Origin: Paucihalobacter ruber
GTDB taxonomy: Bacteria > Bacteroidota > Bacteroidia > Flavobacteriales > Flavobacteriaceae
Assembly: GCF_006494535.1 (NCBI RefSeq)
Contig: NZ_VHIQ01000008.1
Location: 1 to 64,000 of the forward strand
Length of the DNA: 64,000 nt
Reading direction: 5' to 3'
This document shows, piece after piece, positions 35,338 to 42,970 of this stretch. Every line of letters starts with the position of its first letter. Position 1 is the first letter of the stretch. The notes under the pieces are model-generated. The model was not told the origin of the DNA. It searched no databases and was given only the letters and a program-made list of their open reading frames with translations. Both the position numbers and the translations under genes were made by a program.

Positions 35338-35569
35338 ATGTTTCATCACGTAAAAGAATTACAATTTAATGCGAGGGTTTCTAAACCAGATGTTCGTTTT
35401 GCTAAACTTCTTTTAGAACAATTTGTCGGTACAAAACGACAACAAATCACTTAGCACCGAACGCAAATCAAAAGTAGATAAAGCAACACAGTCTAAAAAT
35501 GGCATAATGAGTTGGTCGGTTTATGAGGAGAGCATCGATGCCAAATCAAAAATTACACAAACAAATTAA
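35338..35569 (+). pseudogene. Manganese catalase remnant with large internal deletion
   Basis: Translation from 35338 gives MFHHVKELQFNARVSKPDVR and FAKLLLEQF, which I recognise as the N-terminus of Bacteroidota manganese catalases. The frame then breaks. From about 35437 another frame gives STERKSKVDKATQSKNGIMS and WSVYEESIDAKS, which looks like the C-terminal tail of the same enzyme, ending at TAA 35567-35569. The catalytic middle, more than 200 residues in intact enzymes, is missing. This is a deletion-collapsed gene, not a functional catalase. Confidence 0.75.
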
Positions 35570-35601
35570 TAATAATTTTTTAATCTATAAAACTATAAAA
35601 A

Positions 35602-36060
35602 ATGGAAAATGACAAGACAATTGACGTATTAAACTCACTTATTACTATTAATAATGATAGAATTGAGGGCTATGAAACCGCATCAGAAGCAACTGATGAG
35701 CAAGACTTAAAAACCTTATTTGCGCGATTTATTTCAACCAGTCAAAAATGCAAACAAGAACTCGTAGGTGAAGTTCAAAAATTAGGTGGCGATGTTGCTA
35801 AAGGCACCAAAACTTCAGGGAAATTCTTTAGAGCTTGGATGGACGTTAAGGCTGCCCTTACAGGCAGAGATAGAAAGGCTATTTTAAACTCTTGTGAGTA
35901 TGGTGAAGACCAGGCACAGGATACTTATGAAGATGTATTAGAAAATGATTTGGAAGATTTAAAGGTTTCTTATCGAAAGATGATTAGCGACCAAAAATCT
36001 CTGCTTAACGCCGATCACCATCATGTAAAAGATTTGCGTGATGCTTTGGTAAATGCTTAA
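35602..36060 (+). CDS. DUF2383 ferritin-like four-helix protein (PA2169 family)
   Basis: The 152-residue product is all helical, with the family pattern LNSLITINNDRIEGYETASE near the start and HHHVKDLRDAL at the end, matching DUF2383/PA2169 ferritin-like bundles. Whether it binds metal is not known. It sits 32 bases after the catalase remnant and 79 bases before another ferritin-like gene, a typical stress grouping. Confidence 0.82.
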   Translation: MENDKTIDVLNSLITINNDRIEGYETASEATDEQDLKTLFARFISTSQKCKQELVGEVQKLGGDVAKGTKTSGKFFRAWMDVKAALTGRDRKAILNSCEYGEDQAQDTYEDVLENDLEDLKVSYRKMISDQKSLLNADHHHVKDLRDALVNA

Positions 36061-36139
36061 TGAAGATTTATTCAAATGGCTTTAAAGCCGGATTAAATCT
36101 ATATAAAACAACAATATTAATTAGTAAACATCAAAACAA

Positions 36140-36718
36140 ATGAAAGATCAAAAATCAGGTTCAATGACCGTTTCACAAAACGGTAAACAATCCAAAGGAA
36201 ATTCAAAACATATACCAATGAAATCGACTCAATTAATGAAGTTATTTCAAGATGAGTTGAAAGACATTTATTGGGCTGAAAAAGCATTAACCAAAGCAAT
36301 TCCGAAGATGAAAAAAAATGCAACTTCAACAGACTTGGTTGATGCTTTAGAAAATCATTTAGAAGAAACGCACGAGCAAATAGAACGTTTAGTCAAAGTC
36401 TTTGCAAGTATTGATAAAAAACCTATCGCAGAAAAATGTGATGCCATGGAAGGTTTAATTAAAGAGGCCGATGGCATCATGGAAGAATGTGAAGAGGGTC
36501 CGATGTGTGATGCCGGAATTATTTCGGCTAGTCAAAAAATAGAACATTACGAAATTGCTTCGTATGGAACGCTGCGCCAGTTTGCTGAAACTTTAGGTTT
36601 AAAAGAGGCTGTTTCACTTCTTGAAACTACACTTAAAGAAGAAAAAGCTGCAGATCAAAAATTAACTAAGGTAGCTACCAAGGCGGTGAATGTAGAAGCG
36701 ACTAAAGAAAAAGTATAA
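36140..36718 (+). CDS. DUF892 ferritin-like protein (YciE/YciF type)
   Basis: The 192-residue product has a polar N-terminal extension of about 30 residues and a DUF892 domain: LMKLFQDELKDIYWAEKALT (about 33-52), ALENHLEETHEQIERL, GIISASQKIEHYEIASYGTL with Glu-x-x-His metal-site motifs, and LETTLKEEKAADQKL. YciF-type proteins are stress-induced, non-heme di-iron folds. Close spacing with the DUF2383 gene suggests one transcript that ends at 36870-36906. Confidence 0.87.
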   Translation: MKDQKSGSMTVSQNGKQSKGNSKHIPMKSTQLMKLFQDELKDIYWAEKALTKAIPKMKKNATSTDLVDALENHLEETHEQIERLVKVFASIDKKPIAEKCDAMEGLIKEADGIMEECEEGPMCDAGIISASQKIEHYEIASYGTLRQFAETLGLKEAVSLLETTLKEEKAADQKLTKVATKAVNVEATKEKV

Positions 36719-36728
36719 TTCATTTAAA

Positions 36729-36845
36729 ATGAACAAAATTTTCAAAGGTTTAATTGCTGGTTTTACCGCAAAAAAATTAGGCGGCGGATGTTTGGGAACT
36801 ATCGTAGTTTTTTTAATCGTGTGGTGGCTATTAGGATTATTTTGA
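36729..36845 (+). CDS. 38-residue membrane peptide
   Basis: The peptide starts MNKIFKGLIAGFTAKKLGGG and ends in a 17-residue hydrophobic helix (TIVVFLIVWWLLGLF). It lies 10 bases after the DUF892 stop, and a terminator follows, so it would be the last gene of the stress transcript. A Lys-rich, Gly-rich front and a tryptophan-rich membrane end are typical of small membrane stress peptides. Not a family I can name. Confidence 0.5.
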   Translation: MNKIFKGLIAGFTAKKLGGGCLGTIVVFLIVWWLLGLF

Positions 36846-36869
36846 TACACTTAGAAGCAACTAATATTT

Positions 36870-36906
36870 AAAAGCTATCTCAACACCACGAGATAGCTTT
36901 TTTATT
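36870..36906 (+). terminator. Rho-independent terminator of the ferritin-like operon
   Basis: The perfect 12-bp stem aaaagctatctc with gagatagctttt encloses an 8-base loop and runs into ttttatttt. Confidence 0.8.
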
Positions 36907-37112
36907 TTCGGAGTTATGTAAAATGGGCATACATTTGTTTTGCTTTTTACAGAATTCAATATTTTGAAAACGCCAATAAATAATTAAGTTTAAAATAATT
37001 TATTATATCGAGCTTTAATCGTCAATGTAATTACCTCATTCAATAGAGCGATTATAATGCGATAAGAACACTTAAAATACAATCTTGAAATTAGTATTGT
37101 TGAAATGGCTAT

Positions 37113-39665
37113 TTAATTAGTTTCTCTTCTAAGCACTTGCAACGGCGGTTTTTTAATCACGCTCAAATTATTAGTGAGTCCGATAACCAAAACCAATATT
37201 GTAATTCCCGGAAACAAAACAACAAAAGGTATAACCGATGGTGAAAATGGCGTTTCAAAAATCCATAGTGCAAGTAGCTGACTGCTTACCAAAGACAATA
37301 TAATTCCGGTTAAACTACCTAAAATTCCCAAATAGATATATTCTAAAGCAATCATTTTTAGAATTTGACGACTCTTGGCGCCTATGGTACGCATAAGTAC
37401 ACTTTCTTTAATACGCTGATGTTTGCTGGTTCTCACTGCCCCCAGTAATACTATAATACCTGTGAGGATACTAAAAAAGGCCATAAAATTGATAATCCAA
37501 CCTATTTTATTCAGAAGATTTTCAATAACCGACAATATCTGTCTGAGGTCTAAAACCGAAATGTTAGGGAACTGACTCACCAGTTGCTGCTGCAATGTGG
37601 CCGAAGCCCTTTCATCAGGTACCTGAGTTGTTAACACTCTAAACTGCGGTGCACTTTCTAAAACACCTGTTGGAAATAACACCGTGAAATTTAGTTGCAT
37701 TCGGCTCCAATCTACTGTTCTGATGCTACCAACCACTGTTTTAATTAAAACACCTTGAACATTAAAGACAATTTCGTCTCCGATTTCTAACTTGGCATCG
37801 CGAGAAAGATTATCACTCACCGAAATTGGTATCGCATCTAATCCATCAGCTTTAGATGTAAATTCACCTTGTTCAAGCGTTTCAGAATCAATGAGCTTAT
37901 CGCGGTAAGTTGTTCTAAATTCATGATTTAAAACCCATCTGTTAATGGTTGAAGTTGAATCTTCTTTAATGGCGTTTACAAGCTTTCCGCCAATGCTGTG
38001 CATGCGCATGGTAACTATAGGGATGTTATCAATAACCTGATGGTTATTAGCTTTAATGGTTTTAGCCACATCTTCTTGTTGACCGGTTTGCACATCCAGA
38101 AGTATAATATTGGCTGTATTTTCCTGTGCTTCCATGTTGGCCTGCACTAATAGCAAATCTTTGCTAAAGTATAAGGTGCTTATTAAAAAGGACCCAACAC
38201 CTATGGCCAACACTAAAATTAAAGTTTGGTTCTGAGGCCTGTACAAGTTGAGCAAACTGGTGCGTGGTATAAAACCCCATGAGTATGGAAAAAACCGTTT
38301 GATAGCTTTCATAAAGACATGAGCGATTCCGGCTAAAATTGAAAAAGTAATAACAAGACCAACCACAAAAGCCAGAGCATATCTTAAATCTTTAAGTAAC
38401 CAATAAGAAAACAGAAATATAAACGCAAAAATGCCCATCAAAACAAAAATGCCCGCTTTTAACGATTGAGGATTTGACTTCTCCTCAATGCGCAAGGCCT
38501 GTAAAGGCGAAATATACAAGGTACCAATTAAAGGATACAAGGCAAACAATACCGACATAAACAGACCCAATAACACGCCCATAAAAATAGCGTTGGGAAC
38601 CAGTGTGATTTCAACATCAACAGGAAGCAAACCCTCTAGTAAAACAGGAAATAACTGCTGTAAAATAATACCTAAAATCGAGCCAATAATACCACCCAAG
38701 AAGCCAACAACAGCAATTTGAATTAAGTAAATTAAAAACGTCTGACGTTTGGTGGCACCCAAACATTTCAACAAGGCCACCGACCTCAATTTTTCCTTGA
38801 TATAAATATGAATGGCACTCGCAATACCAACACAGCCTAGTAATAAGGCAATAAAGGCTACCAAATTCAAAAACCTTCCAAAATTATCGTAACGTCTGCC
38901 AAGTCGTTGACTCGTAGAAGTGTGAATATCTAAATCGGCTTCTTCGGCATCTAAACGTTTGCCTATTGATTTATTTAAGGCAGCTAAATCTGTATTGGGA
39001 TCAGCTACAAAATAAAACTCATAATCCAGTCTGCTGCCGGTTTGTACCAATCCAGAAGCTTCTATAAATTCAAAAGGTATCACCACCGGTGGCGCTACTG
39101 TACTGAATACAGCATTACTGCCGGGAACCGACTTTAAAGCACCGGCAATTGGCAAAGAGATGGCGCCTATCTTAATGCTATCACCAACTTTTAAATTAAG
39201 TTGCAACATCACGGTAGCATCCACTAATGCCGATTGGTTAGATTGATATGTTTTGGCAGCATTTACCGGCTCTGTTTCTAATTCGCCATAAAATGGAAAT
39301 CCACCTTCGATGCCTCTTACCTGTACAAACTTAGTACCTTCTTTATTTGGAAAAGCTGCCATTGATGGAAAATTAATTTCTCTGGCGTTATAACCACCTA
39401 ACGAATCCATGATGGTCATCACCACTTCGTTTGGAGCCTTGTTACTGTCGATTTTAAAATCGCTTCCCATTAATGATTTGGATTGTACGGCAATATTACT
39501 TTTTAGGTTTTCGCTAAACGATTGTATAGACACAACTGCTGCAATTCCCAAAACAATAGACGCCATAAAAAGTCCTAACTTATTGAAACTGGCCTTGCCG
39601 TCACGCCATGCCATTTTAAACAACCAAACAGTGGTAGCACCCGAAAATTTCTTTGGTTGATTCAT
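37113..39665 (-). CDS. FtsX-type ABC permease (YbbP-like)
   Basis: The 850-residue product has an N-terminal span, a large periplasmic domain (about 50-255), three spans with the FtsX signature (CVGIASAIHIYIKEKLRSVA, LKCLGATKRQ), a central pair of spans, a second periplasmic domain and a final FtsX triplet (TSKHQRIKESVLMRTIGAKS). The double layout is that of YbbP, a type VII-like ABC transporter that transmits force to periplasmic lipid or lipoprotein processes. Its start overlaps the ATPase gene stop by four bases. Confidence 0.85.
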   Translation of the reverse strand: MNQPKKFSGATTVWLFKMAWRDGKASFNKLGLFMASIVLGIAAVVSIQSFSENLKSNIAVQSKSLMGSDFKIDSNKAPNEVVMTIMDSLGGYNAREINFPSMAAFPNKEGTKFVQVRGIEGGFPFYGELETEPVNAAKTYQSNQSALVDATVMLQLNLKVGDSIKIGAISLPIAGALKSVPGSNAVFSTVAPPVVIPFEFIEASGLVQTGSRLDYEFYFVADPNTDLAALNKSIGKRLDAEEADLDIHTSTSQRLGRRYDNFGRFLNLVAFIALLLGCVGIASAIHIYIKEKLRSVALLKCLGATKRQTFLIYLIQIAVVGFLGGIIGSILGIILQQLFPVLLEGLLPVDVEITLVPNAIFMGVLLGLFMSVLFALYPLIGTLYISPLQALRIEEKSNPQSLKAGIFVLMGIFAFIFLFSYWLLKDLRYALAFVVGLVITFSILAGIAHVFMKAIKRFFPYSWGFIPRTSLLNLYRPQNQTLILVLAIGVGSFLISTLYFSKDLLLVQANMEAQENTANIILLDVQTGQQEDVAKTIKANNHQVIDNIPIVTMRMHSIGGKLVNAIKEDSTSTINRWVLNHEFRTTYRDKLIDSETLEQGEFTSKADGLDAIPISVSDNLSRDAKLEIGDEIVFNVQGVLIKTVVGSIRTVDWSRMQLNFTVLFPTGVLESAPQFRVLTTQVPDERASATLQQQLVSQFPNISVLDLRQILSVIENLLNKIGWIINFMAFFSILTGIIVLLGAVRTSKHQRIKESVLMRTIGAKSRQILKMIALEYIYLGILGSLTGIILSLVSSQLLALWIFETPFSPSVIPFVVLFPGITILVLVIGLTNNLSVIKKPPLQVLRRETN

Positions 39666-40348
39666 AAGGCTGTTTTGGTGTTTTCTATAATTTGACCGCC
39701 TTTTAATTTAAGTATATGACCTGTTTTTTGAGCCAGCTCAATGTCGTGGGTAACAATCACCAAAGTGGTACCTTCTTCTTTATTTAAATCGAATAATAAC
39801 TTTACAACTTTCTCACCGGTATCGGCATCTAAATTACCTGTGGGCTCATCGGCAATTAAAATTTCAGGTCTGTTGGAAAATGCTCTGGCCAGCGCCACAC
39901 GTTGCTGTTCGCCACCCGATAATTGCGACGGATAGTGATGCGTGCGGTCTTTTAAACCAACTTTCTCTAATAATTCCAGCGCTCGTTTTGAAGCATGTTT
40001 ATCTCCTTGAAGTTCTAATGGCACTGCCACATTTTCTAAGGCTGTTAGCGTAGGAAGTAATTGAAAATCTTGAAATATAAATCCAACTTTTTTATTTCGT
40101 AACAACGCACGCTCATCTTCTGTTAAACCATTTAATTGAACGCCACAAAGTTCTACCACACCACTATCAGGCTGGTCTAAACCCGCGCATAACCCTAACA
40201 AGGTGGTTTTTCCGCTACCCGACGGACCAACAATAGCGAAGGTTTCCTTGGCCTCAACAGAAAAATTGATATCTTTTAAAATAGTTAACTTTTTAGATCC
40301 GCTGTCATAGCTTTTCTCTAAGTTCTCAACGTTTAATATCTTTGTCAT
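39662..40348 (-). CDS. ABC transporter ATPase (YbbA/LolD-like)
   Basis: The 228-residue product has Walker A GPSGSGKTT (41-49), a Q-loop (IFQDFQLLPTLTALENV), the signature LSGGEQQRVALARA (about 143-156), Walker B ILIADEPTGNLD and the H-loop (IVTHD). It belongs to the MacB/LolD/YbbA group that powers FtsX-like permeases. It is the first gene of a pair with the permease and is divergent from a TesA-like hydrolase, the same neighbourhood as ybbA, ybbP and tesA in enterobacteria. Confidence 0.9.
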   Translation of the reverse strand: MTKILNVENLEKSYDSGSKKLTILKDINFSVEAKETFAIVGPSGSGKTTLLGLCAGLDQPDSGVVELCGVQLNGLTEDERALLRNKKVGFIFQDFQLLPTLTALENVAVPLELQGDKHASKRALELLEKVGLKDRTHHYPSQLSGGEQQRVALARAFSNRPEILIADEPTGNLDADTGEKVVKLLFDLNKEEGTTLVIVTHDIELAQKTGHILKLKGGQIIENTKTAL

Positions 40349-40424
40349 TTATAATGTATTATTGCAGTAGTTTTGTATGAATGAACAAAATAACGAATTG
40401 CTTTTAATAAAAAATTTCTATGCT

Positions 40425-41102
40425 ATGAGAATCTTGTTAATGTTTTGTTATTTTTCGCTGTTTGTATTAGTGAATTCATGTAACGAAACAACCGATAAAA
40501 AAACTGAAACGACCCAAACAGAAGTTTCCGAAGAAGCCCAAGCTGCTACCAACACCAAATCCATCTTGTTTTTTGGTGACAGTCTTACGGCCGGACTTGG
40601 TGTAGATACAGATGAAGCCTTTCCGGCGGTGATACAACAAAAAATAGATTCCTTGCAACTACCCTATCAGGTAATTAATGCAGGTTTAAGCGGTGAAACC
40701 ACCGCTAGTGGCAAAAACAGAGTGTCGTGGATTCTCAATCAGCCCATTGATGTTTTTGTGTTGGAATTGGGTGCCAATGACGGTTTGCGCGGTATACCCA
40801 TTTCTGAAACCAAAAGCAATTTACAAGCCATTATCGATACCGTAAAAGAAAAGAATTCGAAGGCTCAAATCATTTTAACAGGCATGCAAATTCCGCCCAA
40901 TATGGGTCCGGAATACACTGAAGAATTTAGAAATGTATTTCCTGAATTGGCAGAGAAAAACAACATTCAACTCATTCCATTTTTGCTGGAAAACGTTGGT
41001 GGTGTTGAGGAACTCAATCAACAAGACGGTATACATCCAACAGCTGAAGGTCACAAAATTCTGGCTGCTAATGTTTGGGTGGTGCTTAGGGAGGTTTTGT
41101 AA
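40425..41102 (+). CDS. SGNH-family esterase/lysophospholipase (TesA-like lipoprotein)
   Basis: With the ATG at 40425 the product has 225 residues and a lipoprotein signal ending LVNSC (Cys19). The in-frame upstream ATG at 40377 would bury that signal. The SGNH blocks are GDSLTAG (51-57, nucleophile Ser53), GLSGETT, GAND and DGIHPTAEGH with the catalytic Asp and His. It would hydrolyse acyl esters or thioesters in the periplasm. It is divergent from and 28 bases off the ABC pair; conserved linkage suggests a shared lipid-processing role. Confidence 0.87.
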   Translation: MRILLMFCYFSLFVLVNSCNETTDKKTETTQTEVSEEAQAATNTKSILFFGDSLTAGLGVDTDEAFPAVIQQKIDSLQLPYQVINAGLSGETTASGKNRVSWILNQPIDVFVLELGANDGLRGIPISETKSNLQAIIDTVKEKNSKAQIILTGMQIPPNMGPEYTEEFRNVFPELAEKNNIQLIPFLLENVGGVEELNQQDGIHPTAEGHKILAANVWVVLREVL

Positions 41103-41308
41103 GTTATTAAATCGATTGAAGCCCTTTCCCCTGCTGCCGCACGATTGCATCGTGTGGTTCCAACAATCTATAAATAGTTCTATTCTTTCAACCAAAATAC
41201 TGAAAAACAATAACATTATCTAGTAATCCTTTTTTTTTTGCATAATCTTTTGCACTACTGTAAATTAATCTTCTTGATAATAGACTAAACCGGTATCGCT
41301 GATATAAT

Positions 41309-41341
41309 AGCCCTTTCAGGGTTTGAAACCCTGAAAGGGCT
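41309..41341. repeat. Perfect palindrome (copy 1)
   Basis: The sequence agccctttcagggttt around a central g and its complement form a hairpin of about 15 bp. A shorter relative with the same caaaccctgaaaggg core lies at 45213-45240. Both flank copies of the same membrane-protein gene, one intact and one decayed. Confidence 0.7.
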
Positions 41342-41342
41342 T

Positions 41343-41400
41343 TAATTGAGCTACCAAATGTATATACTTCGTATCGGCTAAAACCATAAAAGCCAAATAC
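41343..41400 (-). pseudogene. Remnant of a paralog of the membrane protein at 45615-45989
   Basis: On the minus strand this reads YLAFMVLADTKYIHLVA followed by QLK, against YLAFLILADPKYIHLVA at the end of the intact gene at 45615. Nothing else of that protein is left. It indicates an old duplication of this segment around the ssb-recQ block. Confidence 0.6.
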
Positions 41401-41730
41401 ATTTACATTAGTGCCACCCGATGGCCAGAATTTACAGCCCTTGGCAATTATATGTCTTAAAATAAATCAATCACCACAATATCTATCAGGTTTTCTAATT
41501 CGGTATAGTTTGAGGCAGATCTAAAACAATAGTTGTTCAGAAAAGTAACAATTTTTTCTTTCAATAGATTATTAAGAATATAATCAGTTTATTCTAAAAT
41601 GAACAAAATATTGTAAATCTACTTAGCGCGATAACCATCTTTCCAACCTTTATTTTGTTGCTCTCTTTTTAGATGTTGTCAGTTCTTTTAAAATCGACTG
41701 AAGTTTTAAATATTGATTATCAATAATAAA

Positions 41731-41815
41731 AACGTTTACAAACGACAACAAACGCTCACAAACGAAAGCAAATGTGTAAGAACCGAATAAAATTTGCAGA
41801 CTGTTACATCTTTGC
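41731..41815 (+). promoter_or_regulatory. Phased AACG repeats and promoter of ssb
   Basis: The motif aacg occurs at 41731, 41741, 41751 and 41761, and aatg at 41771, each exactly 10 bases apart; the first two units end in aca and the third too. This places one motif on the same DNA face per helical turn. A direct repeat of tttgca (41793 and 41811) follows, the second within tacatctttg, a loose -7 box. The pattern suggests a cooperative protein-binding site controlling ssb. Confidence 0.55.
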
Positions 41816-41885
41816 ATTGTTGAATGAAACCAATTGGTTGAAACAACACAATGTATGAACTGTTTAACCATTAAATTTTATTATT

Positions 41886-42218
41886 ATGAACGCACTAAGA
41901 AACAAAGTACAGTTGATCGGAAGATTAGGACAAGAACCTGAAATCGTAAATCTTGAAAGTGGAAAGAAATTAGCAAAATTCTCTTTGGCCACCAATGAAA
42001 ACTACACTAACACAAAAGGTGAAAAAGTAGAAAATACCCAATGGCACAATGTGGTTGCTTGGGGAAAAACTGCAGAGATTGTTGAAAAATACGTCAATAA
42101 AGGTCAGGAAGTTGCCGTAGAAGGCAAACTCACTACTCGTGACTGGGAAGACAAAGACGGCAACAAACGTTATATCACTGAAGTGGTTTGCAACGAATTG
42201 TTGATGCTTTCCAAATAA
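41886..42218 (+). CDS. ssb: Short single-stranded DNA-binding protein
   Basis: The 110-residue product is a single OB fold with the SSB motifs NKVQLIGRLGQEPEI at the start, FSLATNE, TQWHNVVAWGKTAEIVEKYV and YITEVVCNELLML. It ends right after the fold and lacks the acidic C-terminal tail used by replicative SSBs to recruit partners, so it is likely an accessory ssb with a role in recombination, uptake of DNA or stress. Its promoter carries the phased AACG array. Confidence 0.88.
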   Translation: MNALRNKVQLIGRLGQEPEIVNLESGKKLAKFSLATNENYTNTKGEKVENTQWHNVVAWGKTAEIVEKYVNKGQEVAVEGKLTTRDWEDKDGNKRYITEVVCNELLMLSK

Positions 42219-42249
42219 CGAAACATCAAAATTTCAAAATCAATGTTAA

Positions 42250-42321
42250 TTCTCGCCAAGACGCAAAGTCGTAACGAAACATTTAATTAAAAACTTTGCG
42301 CCTCTGCGCCTTTGCGAGAAT
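42250..42321. repeat. Stem-loop repeat, copy 1
   Basis: Begins ttctcgccaagacgcaaag and ends ctctgcgcctttgcgagaa, so the outer ends are inverted repeats with an AT-rich loop. It lies directly upstream of the GxxExxY gene. Confidence 0.75.
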
Positions 42322-42337
42322 CTTCTAAACATTCATT

Positions 42338-42715
42338 ATGTCAGAAAATCAAATCGCCAAAATAATAGTTGATGCGTGTTATAAGATACACGTTCAACTT
42401 GGTCCCGGACTGTTAGAGTCGATTTATGAAACTATTTTGTATTATGAACTCACTGAACAAGGATTAAAAATAGAAAGGCAAAGTCCTATTCCTGTTTTTT
42501 GGAATGAAATCAAAATGGATCTCGGATTCAGGGCAGATTTAATAATTGAAAACAAAGTAATTGTTGAAATAAAATCGGTTGAGCAAATCGCACCGGTGCA
42601 TCCAAAACAACTACTTACTTATTTAAAAATTACAGGATTAAAACTAGGGTTGCTGATTAACTTTAATGAACCATTAATTAAAACCGGAATTAAACGTATT
42701 GTTAATAATTTATAA
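42338..42715 (+). CDS. GxxExxY family protein
   Basis: The 125-residue product contains the naming motif G-x-x-E-x-x-Y (GPGLLESIYE, about 22-31) and a compact core with FRADLIIENKVIVEIKSVEQ, which resembles a PD-(D/E)xK nuclease fold (D-x(n)-E-x-K pattern). LLTYLKITGLKLGLLINFN follows. The molecular role is unknown. The gene is framed by stem-loop repeats, one before and two after, and may move with them. Confidence 0.85.
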   Translation: MSENQIAKIIVDACYKIHVQLGPGLLESIYETILYYELTEQGLKIERQSPIPVFWNEIKMDLGFRADLIIENKVIVEIKSVEQIAPVHPKQLLTYLKITGLKLGLLINFNEPLIKTGIKRIVNNL

Positions 42716-42726
42716 ATCAATGTTAA

Positions 42727-42797
42727 TTCTCGCCAAGACGCTAAGTCGAAGCGAAACATTTGAGTAAAAACTTTGCGCCTCCGCGCCTTTGCGAGAA
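42727..42797. repeat. Stem-loop repeat, copy 2
   Basis: About 71 bases, closely similar to copy 1 (ttctcgccaagacgctaag to gcgcctttgcgagaa), directly after the GxxExxY stop codon. Confidence 0.75.
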
Positions 42798-42863
42798 ACT
42801 TTTAAGCATTCATCATATCAATAAAAAATGTCTTATTGTAAATAATTTATTAATCCATGTTAG

Positions 42864-42934
42864 CTCTCGCTAAGACGCTAAGTCGCAATGAAATATTCAA
42901 TTAAAAACTTTGCGCTTCTGCGCCTTTGCCAGAA
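42864..42934. repeat. Stem-loop repeat, copy 3
   Basis: More diverged copy (ctctcgctaagacgctaag to gcgcctttgccagaa) between copy 2 and recQ. The outer stem has a mismatch. Confidence 0.7.
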
Positions 42935-42970
42935 ATTTTTAAATCCATCAGTAAATCTTAAATTTGTATC

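Larger units (their letters stand above)
41103..41885. other. Long intergenic region with repeat, gene remnant and ssb control
   Basis: No intact gene is supported here. It holds a 33-bp palindrome (41309-41341), a remnant similar to the gene at 45615-45989 (41343-41400), and, just upstream of ssb, a set of phased AACG motifs with a promoter-like element (41731-41815). Confidence 0.6.

Noticed and set aside
41309-41341. Palindrome as an ordinary terminator of the TesA-like gene
   Set aside because: It lies 207 bases after the stop and has a related copy at 45213-45240, so a dispersed repeat is a better description, although it could still stop transcription.
41650-41871. Minus-strand ORF of 73 codons upstream of ssb
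   Set aside because: It overlaps the phased repeats and promoter of ssb, has atypical composition, and no recognisable domain.
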